In this document: positions 1-8,298 of the stretch, piece by piece
Layout: each line of letters starts with the position of its first letter
How positions within the stretch are numbered: the first letter of the stretch is position 1
NCBI GenBank assembly: GCA_944380635.1
Contig: CALWID010000020.1
Location: forward strand, 1-48,726
Source of the DNA: an uncultured Eubacterium sp.
Lineage (GTDB): Bacteria; Bacillota; Clostridia; Oscillospirales; Acutalibacteraceae
Reading direction: 5' to 3'
DNA length: 48,726 bases
Position numbers and translations under genes: made by a program
Notes under the pieces: generated by a model
What the model was told of the DNA's origin: nothing
Seen by the model: the letters and a program-made list of their open reading frames with translations, nothing else
Database searches by the model: none

Positions 1-845
1 TGTGACGCCTGTTCCACCCAAGTTGCCGTTATTGTGTTATTATCAGCGCCTGCTTTAAGACTGTTTGTTGGTGCAGGAGCCGCGCAGATTCTGTATACAG
101 CGGAAACCTCTCCCGTTTCATTATACGCAACAACTTTGGCGTCATATTCCCAAGCGGGCGTTAAATCCGTAAATGTAAACTGACTGATCTTTACATCGCC
201 CTTGAAAATATCTCCTGTTCCGCAGTTTGTGTATACTCTGTATCCGTCCGCTCCTGCAACATCGTCCCAGTCAAGGTACAAATCCGTGCCGCCGTCGCCG
301 CGCGCATATACATTAAAGCCTGTTGGGGCGGTGAGTTTTTTATCGGGTTTAACAGGCTCGCAGAAATCGCTGTAAACTCTGCTGCCCTGATACCATTTCC
401 ATGCTCTTACTCTTACATAATAATCCTGAGCATTTGCAACATTTATTGTGTAACTTGTTGAGGCTGAGCCATTAATAAATGTTCCGCTTACATTATTTGT
501 GAAAGTTTTGTCCGTTGACCATTGAATGTAATATCCGTGGGACGCTTGTTCCACCCAAGTTGCCGTTATTGCATTGCCTGTTGCGCTTGCTTTAAGGCTG
601 TCTGTCGGTGCAGGCGCCGCGCAAATTCGGTATGCAGTATTTTGCGCAAGCAGTTTATCGCCTGCGTATGCTTCAACTCTTACATCATATTCCCAAGCGG
701 GTGTTAAATCCGTAAAAGTAAACTTACTTTCATCTGTTTCCCCTTTAAGGACATCGCCGGGGCCGCAGTTTGTATATACTTTGTAACTGTCCGCGCCCGC
801 AACATCATTCCAGTCAAGGTACAAATCCGTGCCGCCGTCGCCGCG
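1..845. repeat. In-frame 537-bp tandem repeat encoding Fn3 modules
   Basis: Bases 4 to about 300 match bases 541 to about 840 with few differences; for example both copies carry TTCCACCCAAGTTGCCGTTA. The offset is 537 bp, a multiple of three, so the reading frame is kept. The repeat codes the Fn3 part of the GH25 protein. More copies may lie beyond the left edge. Confidence 0.8.
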
Positions 846-1679
846 GGCATATACATTAAAGCCCACTACCTTGCTTTGCTTATCTATTTCAGCGCCCTGG
901 GGCAGATACATAAAATTGCAGTCCACATTTCCGCTGACGCCGTTTACACTGCCTGAACTTGAATACTGCCAAATGTAATAATCACCGGTGTAATCGGTTT
1001 TGGTTGTGTAATGCGCAAGCCACATACTGTAATCCTGCGAAAGAGACGCATTATCAAGTTGAGTTGTAAAGAAGGATTTGTTGGCATAAACACCTGCGTC
1101 ATAACCCGCATTTTCAATAACCTCGCAAAACGCGCGGGCGTTTGCCGTCATCTGGCTTTTTGTGATGGTTTTGTTATTCCATGCGGTAGTAAGTCTGCCG
1201 TCATCCCCACCGTTAAATTCATAATCAAAAAACACCGGAAGGTCAAGGTCGTAATTATTAATTACCTCCAGGGTTTTCTTTGCTTCCGCAATTGCCTCGC
1301 TCTCATTAAGCGCCTGAGAAAACCAGTAAACGCCCACGGCAAGGCCTGCGCTCTGAGCGCCCTCAATATTCTTGGCGGCAAGCGTATCAATATTTATGGA
1401 ATGTTTTGATTTGGTGTAACCCGTAACTCCGGCACGGATAATTGCAAATTCAATTCCGTCACTCTTAACACTCTTCCAATTTATGTTGCCGTTGTGAGCA
1501 GAAACATCAATACCGTTATGCCTGTCGTACCCGTCAAAGCGTGAATTGTGGGTATAGGATTTGCCGGTGTAAGCCGAAGTGCTTGTGGTGGACGCCGCCG
1601 CCGCAATCGGAAAAGAGAACGCCATTATCACGGCAAGTATGTACGCCGCCGCGGCTCTTATTCTTTGCTTTTTAAACAT
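1..1679 (-). CDS. Secreted GH25 muramidase with fibronectin type III repeats (3' end outside window)
   Basis: The reading frame runs from an ATG at 1679 to the left edge of the window without a stop, so the C-terminus is missing. The upstream GAAAGGAAAG is a good ribosome binding site. Residues 1-30 form a basic then hydrophobic signal peptide ending in an Ala-rich stretch. The next 220 or so residues are a GH25 lysozyme domain, with GIDVSAHNG near the start and the acidic LPVFFDYE strand that carries the catalytic Asp/Glu in this family. After that come Fn3-like modules containing FNVYARGDGGTDLYLDW. They repeat almost exactly with a period of 537 bp (179 residues), so each repeat probably holds two Fn3 modules. 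The likely role is cleavage of peptidoglycan at the cell surface. The neighbouring gene on the same strand is a second GH25 enzyme. Confidence 0.85.
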   Translation of the reverse strand, partial: MFKKQRIRAAAAYILAVIMAFSFPIAAAASTTSTSAYTGKSYTHNSRFDGYDRHNGIDVSAHNGNINWKSVKSDGIEFAIIRAGVTGYTKSKHSINIDTLAAKNIEGAQSAGLAVGVYWFSQALNESEAIAEAKKTLEVINNYDLDLPVFFDYEFNGGDDGRLTTAWNNKTITKSQMTANARAFCEVIENAGYDAGVYANKSFFTTQLDNASLSQDYSMWLAHYTTKTDYTGDYYIWQYSSSGSVNGVSGNVDCNFMYLPQGAEIDKQSKVVGFNVYARGDGGTDLYLDWNDVAGADSYKVYTNCGPGDVLKGETDESKFTFTDLTPAWEYDVRVEAYAGDKLLAQNTAYRICAAPAPTDSLKASATGNAITATWVEQASHGYYIQWSTDKTFTNNVSGTFINGSASTSYTINVANAQDYYVRVRAWKWYQGSRVYSDFCEPVKPDKKLTAPTGFNVYARGDGGTDLYLDWDDVAGADGYRVYTNCGTGDIFKGDVKISQFTFTDLTPAWEYDAKVVAYNETGEVSAVYRICAAPAPTNSLKAGADNNTITATWVEQAS

Positions 1680-1778
1680 AATTATCTTTCCTTTCAATAT
1701 TAACCGGCAGCAGAATTTTCCGCCGCCGTTTAAGCAAGCAGGATACATCCGAAACCGCCTGAAACGGCTTTTTCTTGC

Positions 1779-2576
1779 TTAATCATTTATAAACCAGTAA
1801 TTCATATCCACGCTCCTGCTGTTGACGCCGCTGCAGGAACCGCTTTTCGTGTACTGCCAAATATCATACGCGCCGGGATATTTAACAGTTTCATTATAAT
1901 CGGCAACCCAAATGTATAAATCATCCGCCAAGCGGGAAGTGCTTATATGCAGAGTGAACATGGAGGATGAGGAATACACCCCGGTGTACCTGCCGCCTTT
2001 AGTAATTCTTTCACAAAAGGCATTTATTATTTCAGCCGCCTGGGCGGAAGAAAGATTTGCGTCATAAAGCCTGCCGGTCAGTTCGCCGTCGCTGCCGTGA
2101 GCGTATTCGTAATCAATAAAAACAGGCAGTTCAACATCAAAGCCCTTTATTAAATCCAGCACAAATTCCGCCTCTTCGCGCGCCTCTTCGGCAGTTACCG
2201 CCTGAGAGTAAAAATATACCCCAACGGGAATACCCGCGTCATTCGCGCCGCTCAGATTGCGGCTGAATTCAGTATCTTCAACTATCGCGCCCGTGCCATA
2301 GCCTCTGTACCCTGCTCTGATTATAGCAAAATCCGTTGCATTTGCAACCGACTGCCAGTTTACCTGCCCGTTGTGGCTTGAAACATCTATTCCCTCTACA
2401 TATTCCGAATCTGTTTCAAACAAAACGGGCTTATCGGCGTTTGGGCGCGCGGAAAATATTGCCGCCGCGCAGAGCGCCGCAATAACCGCCAGCACCAAAG
2501 CGGTTAAAACCGTCTTTGCTTTTTTGGATTTTAAAAATTTTAAATTAAGTATCTTTATATTAAAATGCCTGCTCAT
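1779..2576 (-). CDS. Membrane-anchored GH25 muramidase
   Basis: A 265-residue protein with one N-terminal membrane segment (about residues 20-42), so it is either anchored outside the membrane or exported. The rest is a single GH25 domain: EGIDVSSHNGQVNW at the start of the barrel, GVYFYSQAV, and the catalytic LPVFIDYEYA. Enzymes of this family cleave the bond between N-acetylmuramic acid and N-acetylglucosamine. The start codon overlaps the birA stop (ATGA type overlap at 2573-2576), so the gene is probably translationally coupled to birA. It lacks the Fn3 repeats of its neighbour at 1-1679 and is a clear paralogue of that enzyme's catalytic domain. Confidence 0.88.
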   Translation of the reverse strand: MSRHFNIKILNLKFLKSKKAKTVLTALVLAVIAALCAAAIFSARPNADKPVLFETDSEYVEGIDVSSHNGQVNWQSVANATDFAIIRAGYRGYGTGAIVEDTEFSRNLSGANDAGIPVGVYFYSQAVTAEEAREEAEFVLDLIKGFDVELPVFIDYEYAHGSDGELTGRLYDANLSSAQAAEIINAFCERITKGGRYTGVYSSSSMFTLHISTSRLADDLYIWVADYNETVKYPGAYDIWQYTKSGSCSGVNSRSVDMNYWFIND

Positions 2577-3523
2577 ATTTTTCTTATGCTTATCTCACCG
2601 CTTCTGAGCGTTCTGCGCTCTCCGTTTTTTAAAACTATCTGAAGCCCGCCGCGGCTATCTATCCCCTCTGCCGACGCCGTTTGCCAAACGCCGTTTTCGG
2701 CAAATTTTATCTCCCTGCCTATAACTATGCTGCGGCTCCTGTAATAATCTATAAAATCTTCATAAGAGCCGTTTACCGTTTTCAGCAGTTCATCACATAC
2801 AGCGGCAATTAATTTTGCCCTGCCTGTTCCCGCGCCGAGGCTGCCCGCATTTTCAATATCTTTCGGAAATTCGGCGGTGCTTACATTTATTCCTATGCCT
2901 ATAATTACGGAGGATACGGTTGCGCTTTCAAAATCCGTTACGGCCTCCGTTAAAATGCCGCATATTTTTTTGCCGCCCAGATAAACATCGTTTACCCATT
3001 TTATCCCCGGGCGTTTATCAGAAATTTTTTCAATAGCCCTGCAAACCGCAACGGCCGCCGCCGTGGTGGAGGAAACGGCGCTTTGAAGCGGGGCATCCGG
3101 GTGAATAACAAGGCTCATATACACACCGGTGCCGTTTGGCGAATAAAAAGATTTTCCCTGCCGACCGCGGCCCGCAGTCTGCTCCGCCGCCGCAACAAGA
3201 AAAATTCCGTCCTCGCCCTGTGCCAGCAGTTTTTTGGCGTAATTATTTGTGGAATCAACACTGTTAAGATAAAAAATTTTAATATCGTTTTCGCAAAAGC
3301 GTTTTATCTCATCTTCATTTAAAACATCTGCGTTGCCGGCAAGGCGGTAGCCTTTTTTTGTGTGTGCCTCAACAGGGTAGCCCTCGCTCCTTAAAGCGTT
3401 TACTGCTTTCCACACCGCCGCGCGGCTTTTATCAAGGCTGCGGGCAAGGCTTTCGCCGCTCACATACCCGCCGCTTTTACGCAGTTCGTTTAAAATATCA
3501 TTTTTAAGGCTCAAATCGTTCAT
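2573..3523 (-). CDS. birA: Biotin--[acetyl-CoA-carboxylase] ligase and biotin repressor
   Basis: A 316-residue protein of the normal two-domain length. Residues 1-60 form a winged helix-turn-helix (SGGYVSGESLARSLDKSRAAV). The ligase core has the biotinyl-AMP binding loop GRGRQGKSF and the KWVNDVYLGGKKICGIL strand, followed by a small SH3-like C-terminal domain. It charges biotin with ATP and transfers it to the biotin carboxyl carrier protein. Because the DNA-binding domain is present, it can also act as a biotin-responsive repressor. No biotin synthesis genes are in the window. The gene overlaps the downstream GH25 gene by four bases. Confidence 0.95.
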   Translation of the reverse strand: MNDLSLKNDILNELRKSGGYVSGESLARSLDKSRAAVWKAVNALRSEGYPVEAHTKKGYRLAGNADVLNEDEIKRFCENDIKIFYLNSVDSTNNYAKKLLAQGEDGIFLVAAAEQTAGRGRQGKSFYSPNGTGVYMSLVIHPDAPLQSAVSSTTAAAVAVCRAIEKISDKRPGIKWVNDVYLGGKKICGILTEAVTDFESATVSSVIIGIGINVSTAEFPKDIENAGSLGAGTGRAKLIAAVCDELLKTVNGSYEDFIDYYRSRSIVIGREIKFAENGVWQTASAEGIDSRGGLQIVLKNGERRTLRSGEISIRKI

Positions 3524-3647
3524 CGCCTCCGCAGAGTATTATACAATAATATAATTCTTCATTCAAGGAGGGTAATTTTAACCTTTTGTAAATTATAGCG
3601 CCGAGCGGCAGTTATAAAGCCTAATATGCGGCGCTTTTGCTAATATT

Positions 3648-3682
3648 AAAAGGCCGCCCCTTTCGGAGCAGCCCTTTTGATT
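3648..3682 (-). terminator. Hairpin after the subtilisin gene
   Basis: On the minus strand an AAAGG...GCTCC arm pairs with GGGGC...CCTTT around a GAAA loop, followed by TTTTAAT. It lies about 90 bases after the stop of the S8 protease and before birA. Confidence 0.6.
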
Positions 3683-3769
3683 TAAACCGAGCGGGACTAA
3701 TCCAAAATCGTTTTTAACGGTTGGATTTTCGCCGCGCTTATATATTATGATTTAACTTTATTATGCGGA

Positions 3770-6700
3770 TTATTGTGCGGCGCTGCCTTTTTTTCTGCCG
3801 CGAGCAATAATCAAAACGCATACCGAGCAGAGCATTACGGCCGCAGTCAATATATATCCGCTTTCACTGCCGGTTGCAGGTGATTTAAGGCTGTTATCCC
3901 TGTTTACCGCGCCGCCGCTTTGCTGCGCAGTTTTGTTATTATCTTTATCGGTATCCTGCTTATCGGTATCCTGCGTCTGTGATGACGGTTCGGTTTCAGG
4001 CGCTTTAACTGTAAGCCCGTCTACTGCGGCATAAATCTGCGCGGCTAAAGAATCAATCTCAGACTGCATTGTTATATCGGCGTTTTGATATTCCGCCGCT
4101 TTCTTAAGCAGTTCGTTAAGAGAGTTCACACTTTCCTGAGTATAGCCGGAAAGGTCAGCCGGTACGGACGAAACAGCCTCGTTAAGACCGCTTAAATCTG
4201 CCGGCAGATATTCAAGATTATCTATTGCCTTTTTAAGTTCCGCTGCGTAATCATCAACTGTTTTTTGATCAGTTACGGGCAGATTCCATTCAATTCCGTT
4301 AAGCACATCTTCAAATGCCTTTGCGGATTCAGAAGTATAAACGCTCATATCATCAGGCAGTTCATCAAGCATGCTGTTTATGCTTGAATAATCAGCCTCG
4401 GAAACAAGGTCTTTAGTTGTGCCTGTTGTGATGGTTTGCTGATAATCGCCGTCCGTGCAGGTTATAACACAGTAATAATAAGGATATGCCTTAAAATCCG
4501 CCGGGTTAAACTGCGGCTGTGTTGCGCCGCTAATTATAACGCCGGAAGTATTATCCGCCTCGTAAGCGCCGTACCACTGATAAGTTTTATTGAATCCCCA
4601 AACTTCAACGGCAAGGTCTGAATCCTTATCCGTATATTCCATAGGAGGCTCGCTTACCAAAATAGGCAGAGCGATAAATTCAAAATCATTTTCATTTGCA
4701 TATGTCTGCGCAAAAGTTCCCGGGGTGCCGTATATTATAAGGTCATATTTAGAATTATCCTCCGGGCAGGAAGTAAATTTTGAGGAAAGCACAACCACCG
4801 CTTTATCGGCAGTCGGCATACTTTGGGCTGATTCAAGTTCAGGCGCATAAAGGAATTTAATTCCGCTGCCTATGAGCGCGTCTTTATCCAGCGATTTAAG
4901 TTTCGGCGCTATGATTTCTTCAAGCGAGTTATTATTAGAAAAAGCCCTGCCGCCAATTGTTTCAACATTCGGAATATACGCCTGCGTTAATCTATCACAA
5001 CTGGAAAACGCGCCGTAGCCTATTGAAACAACATTAGGTAAATTCACTTTATTAAGATGCCTGCAATAATTAAACATACTGCCGATAATTGTTGTGGCAT
5101 TCGGGAAATCCGCCTCGTTAAGGTTAATACAGTTATTAAATATACCGTAATCCTGCCAGCCGGTATTGACGAAATCCGCCTGCGGGGCGTAAACATATTT
5201 AAGTTGGAAGCAGTTTGCAAAAGCGTCAACATCTATGGTTTTAACACTGTCCAGCCTGGCAGTTCGTAAAACATAGCAGTCTTGAAACAGCCCCCGATTA
5301 ACTTTTTCAAGTTTCGGCAGATTAACTTCCATAAGGTTTTTATTTCCTGCAAGCGCGTAATCACCTGCTTCACGAAGTTCGGGCAGATATAATTCCCGAC
5401 CGACATATTGAAATGCAAGTTCTCCTATGGTTTCAACCGCAGGAGTATCAAGAACAACAATTTCGCTCCAGGTTGTTTCCGTGCCTATTTTCTTTATGCC
5501 GCGGCCGATTAGGACTTTAATATTATCACATAAGTATAACGAATAATCTTCCAATTCTTCTACAGAATCCGGGAATATAATTGTTCTTATATATTGTCCC
5601 CGCATACCACGATCAGCAACACCTTTAACAGTTATTCCGTCTATGGTTTCCGGTACTACCAATTCACGCAAATCACCGGTATAGTCTGTAATGTAGCCCC
5701 TTTCATCTATTTCAAAATCGCTTTCATCGGCATAATAAGCCATCAGGTATTCGCAGACCGCAGGTGCGCTTTTCGATTTATCCTCAGAAACCGCTATTGC
5801 CCTGACGGACATTGTTTCGCTGACCTCAATAGGCTCTGTGTAAAGAGTTGCATTTTCCGGGGTCGGATAAACATCTTCGGTGGTATAGTAAATCTGTGAA
5901 CCTTCGTCCGCGGTTAAAACAAGTTCAAACGCCTCGTGATATGTTCCGCTTTGAACGGAAAACTCTACGGGGCTGTTATCAGGCGCAATGCCCGCGGCTT
6001 TTAATATCTGCGGCATACCGCTGCCGTAACATTCCTCATCCGTTTGCGGGTAACTATTGCGGGTATCCCAACTTGTGTCCGTATCATACTCCTCAAATTC
6101 TCTGTAACTGTCATAATATTGCAGTGATTCCATAGGAACGCAGGAATCAATAAGGCGCTCCCTAACCTCCTCAACGCCTAAACCGGGCTGAGCGCTCAGC
6201 ACCATTGCCGCGGCGGCAGTTACATAAGCCGCTGAATATGATGTGCCGTTTCCATAAGGATACCGCTCATCATAAGCGTCTTTATACCCCGTCATTTCAA
6301 TCTTAAAACCGGGCGCTACAAAATCTATCTCGTCGCCGAAGTTGGAAAACGCCGCGCGGTTTCCGTAACAGTCCACCGAGCCGACAGTAAATACCTCGTC
6401 CATATTTGCCGGATAATAATTTGCCACATCATCAGATGCGTTGCCTGCTGAATTTACTATTACAACACCCTCGGCATACGCGCTTTTTACCGCCTCTATA
6501 AGCAGTTCTGATTTATTTTCGGTTGTTATGCTGAGGTTTATTATATCGGCGCCGTCCTTAACGGCTTTCATTATACAGGTTGCCACGCCGAGAACAGAAC
6601 CTTTATTCAGATAATTCAATACCCTGTATGCGGTAATCTGCACATTATCCGTTGTGTTATCAACAATAATGCTGGCAACATGAGAGCCGTGGCTGTTTGC

Positions 6701-7258
6701 GTCAACGGCGGTATTTTCATCACCGGTGTCTGAAAGATTCACACCGCTGTCAACAACTCTGCCGCTGAAAAGTTCATTCGTAAAAAGCACGCCGGTATCA
6801 ATAAGCGCAACATTTACACTGCTCAGCGAAACGCCGTTTTTAGAAACATACTCCTTTGCCTCATCGCCGCCGACCATATAGTTCCCGTATGAAAGCGACT
6901 GAGCCTCAACAATGCTGTCTGTTTCTGCCCATTCAACCGAATCAAGCGACTGATAGTATTTAAGAGCGTCGGCAGCGTCATTCGCTGTTTCATACTGATA
7001 AATAAACACATCATCAGTGCCGGTTATCACTTTTGCAAAGCCGTAAGTTTCGGGCTGGATATTTGCCTTAACAATCAAGCGGCTTGCCGCGGAATCAGCA
7101 GTTGTTTTACCCGCGGCGTTCTCATCATAATACAGTTGCGATAACTCAGCAACCACTGTATCAATATCCGCGCCCGTATCGGCAAACACGGGTAACGCCG
7201 CCGCCAGTGATGAAACAATCATCACTAAAGCCAAAAGCAAAGCAAGAAATTTTTTCAT
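3770..7258 (-). CDS. Cell-surface subtilisin (S8) with leucine-rich repeats and SPATG sorting signal
   Basis: A 1162-residue exported protease. Residues 1-27 are a signal peptide (hydrophobic core, then VFADT). The S8 domain has the full triad: Asp154 (ALIDTG), His190 (SHGSHVAS) and Ser340 (GTSYSAA), plus Asn273 for the oxyanion hole (NSAGN). Next come a CHB/chitobiase-like beta domain (about 430-510), a long BspA-type leucine-rich repeat region (about 515-850), and two FIVAR-like helical modules rich in Asp and Leu. The last 40 residues are SPATG, a membrane segment and a basic tail (ARGRKKG), which is a sortase signal. SPxTG is the form accepted by class B sortases of the Clostridioides difficile type, and an intact sortase B is encoded at 35656-36552. 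The enzyme is probably wall-attached and degrades proteins outside the cell. Confidence 0.92.
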   Translation of the reverse strand: MKKFLALLLALVMIVSSLAAALPVFADTGADIDTVVAELSQLYYDENAAGKTTADSAASRLIVKANIQPETYGFAKVITGTDDVFIYQYETANDAADALKYYQSLDSVEWAETDSIVEAQSLSYGNYMVGGDEAKEYVSKNGVSLSSVNVALIDTGVLFTNELFSGRVVDSGVNLSDTGDENTAVDANSHGSHVASIIVDNTTDNVQITAYRVLNYLNKGSVLGVATCIMKAVKDGADIINLSITTENKSELLIEAVKSAYAEGVVIVNSAGNASDDVANYYPANMDEVFTVGSVDCYGNRAAFSNFGDEIDFVAPGFKIEMTGYKDAYDERYPYGNGTSYSAAYVTAAAAMVLSAQPGLGVEEVRERLIDSCVPMESLQYYDSYREFEEYDTDTSWDTRNSYPQTDEECYGSGMPQILKAAGIAPDNSPVEFSVQSGTYHEAFELVLTADEGSQIYYTTEDVYPTPENATLYTEPIEVSETMSVRAIAVSEDKSKSAPAVCEYLMAYYADESDFEIDERGYITDYTGDLRELVVPETIDGITVKGVADRGMRGQYIRTIIFPDSVEELEDYSLYLCDNIKVLIGRGIKKIGTETTWSEIVVLDTPAVETIGELAFQYVGRELYLPELREAGDYALAGNKNLMEVNLPKLEKVNRGLFQDCYVLRTARLDSVKTIDVDAFANCFQLKYVYAPQADFVNTGWQDYGIFNNCINLNEADFPNATTIIGSMFNYCRHLNKVNLPNVVSIGYGAFSSCDRLTQAYIPNVETIGGRAFSNNNSLEEIIAPKLKSLDKDALIGSGIKFLYAPELESAQSMPTADKAVVVLSSKFTSCPEDNSKYDLIIYGTPGTFAQTYANENDFEFIALPILVSEPPMEYTDKDSDLAVEVWGFNKTYQWYGAYEADNTSGVIISGATQPQFNPADFKAYPYYYCVITCTDGDYQQTITTGTTKDLVSEADYSSINSMLDELPDDMSVYTSESAKAFEDVLNGIEWNLPVTDQKTVDDYAAELKKAIDNLEYLPADLSGLNEAVSSVPADLSGYTQESVNSLNELLKKAAEYQNADITMQSEIDSLAAQIYAAVDGLTVKAPETEPSSQTQDTDKQDTDKDNNKTAQQSGGAVNRDNSLKSPATGSESGYILTAAVMLCSVCVLIIARGRKKGSAAQ

Positions 7259-7340
7259 AAGTTTTCACCCCTTAATTAAATATGAACAAATATGTATTAT
7301 ACAGTAAAAAGTCCAAAAAAACTTTCACTGATTTAATTTA

Positions 7341-7369
7341 ATTCTAAAGTATCGACAAATTTTTGTCAA
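7341..7369 (-). promoter_or_regulatory. Sigma-A type promoter of the S8 protease with internal palindrome
   Basis: On the minus strand a perfect TTGACA (7364-7369) is followed after 17 bases by TAGAAT (7341-7346), about 80 bases before the protease start. The spacer and -35 contain the palindrome GACAAA-AA-TTTGTC (7354-7367), which is where a repressor could bind. Confidence 0.65.
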
Positions 7370-7483
7370 TCAAAATTACAAAAATGTGCTATGAAAATGA
7401 CAAAATTTGCACTTGCTATTTTTTTAAAAGGTATTGACAATATACCTTTTATGAATAAACTTTACGAACTACAACAACCCATA

Positions 7484-7925
7484 CGGACTATGACAACCCC
7501 TCCGGGTTGCCTGCGGCAACCCACCTCCCCTTACACAGGGGAGGCAATAAGTTGGGAGCGGCTTGCGTTGAAACCGCTCCCTTGCACAGGGGAGGCGGTG
7601 AAGTTGGGAGCGGCTTGCGTTGAAACTGCTCCCTTGCTTAAGGAGCCAATTAAAACTAAGGTCGCCGTTTCGGCTCCCTTGTGTAAAGGGAGCTGGCAAA
7701 GCGCAGCTTTGACTGAGGGATTGTTAATGTATTTTTTTGCTTTTATGTGTTTCAGCGCCTTACAACAACCCCTCCGGGTTGCCTGCGGCAACCCACCTCC
7801 CCTTACACAGGGGAGGCAGTGAAGTGAGGAGCAACTCGCGTTGAAACTGTCCCTTACACAGGGGAGGCGGTGAAGTTGGGAGCGGCTTGCGTTGAAACCG
7901 CTCCCTTGCACAGGGGAGGCGAAAA
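7484..7925. repeat. Array of short palindromic repeat units
   Basis: Several hairpin units recur. GGGTTGCctgcGGCAACCC is followed by CCTCCCCttacacaGGGGAGG at about 7500-7547, and the pair recurs at about 7770-7819. GGGAGCGG-(11)-CCGCTCCC units lie at about 7553-7582, 7605-7632 and 7877-7904. A GGCTCCCTTGTGTAAAGGGAGC unit lies near 7672-7693. Units of this type are scattered through many Clostridia genomes as non-coding repeats. They carry no transposase. Confidence 0.75.
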
Positions 7926-8223
7926 AGGGATAGTGCGCACGGGGAGAGATATGAGGGTTATTGGCGCAAAAAAACGCGCCGCGAAAGTGCGAAAGAATAA
8001 GATTATATTTAATATTTTCTTCATTTTATCACCTCCGATAACAAATCTGATTTTTATAATTTTATAATACACAAACAGAAATCATTTTACAGCAAAAATG
8101 CCTAACTATCGAAAAATACGCCCTAATTATCGAAAATTTTAATATTGACATAAAAACAGCAGACACCGCTTTAACAGTATCTGCTGCAAACATTATTCAT
8201 AAAATCCGGTAACAAGGCGCAGT

Positions 8224-8266
8224 AAAAAAGCCCTGAATCCGGCTGGGATTCAGGGCTTAACTTTTT
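8224..8266 (-). terminator. Terminator after purH
   Basis: A perfect 13-bp stem (8228-8240 with 8246-8258) and a five-base loop, followed on the minus strand by six T. The plus side also has a short T run. Confidence 0.9.
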
Positions 8267-8298
8267 AAATAATGAAAAGCGGTAAACGGTATTAAAAA

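Larger units (their letters stand above)
7259..8298. other. 1-kb intergenic region without a gene
   Basis: This holds the protease promoter at the left, a short perfect inverted repeat AAAAGGTAT/ATACCTTTT around 7424-7448, the palindromic repeat array at 7484-7925, and the purH terminator at the right. The open frames seen here are read through the repeats and have no ribosome binding site or recognisable product. The part from 7960 to 8220 is AT-rich, with no further structure that I can see. Confidence 0.7.

Noticed and set aside
7484-7925. CRISPR array
   Set aside because: The repeated units are palindromic and of mixed types, the sequence between them is not spacer-like, and there are no cas genes.
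7391-8072. Several open frames on both strands in the repeat region
   Set aside because: They run through palindromic repeats, have repeat-derived residues and no ribosome binding sites; they are not genes.
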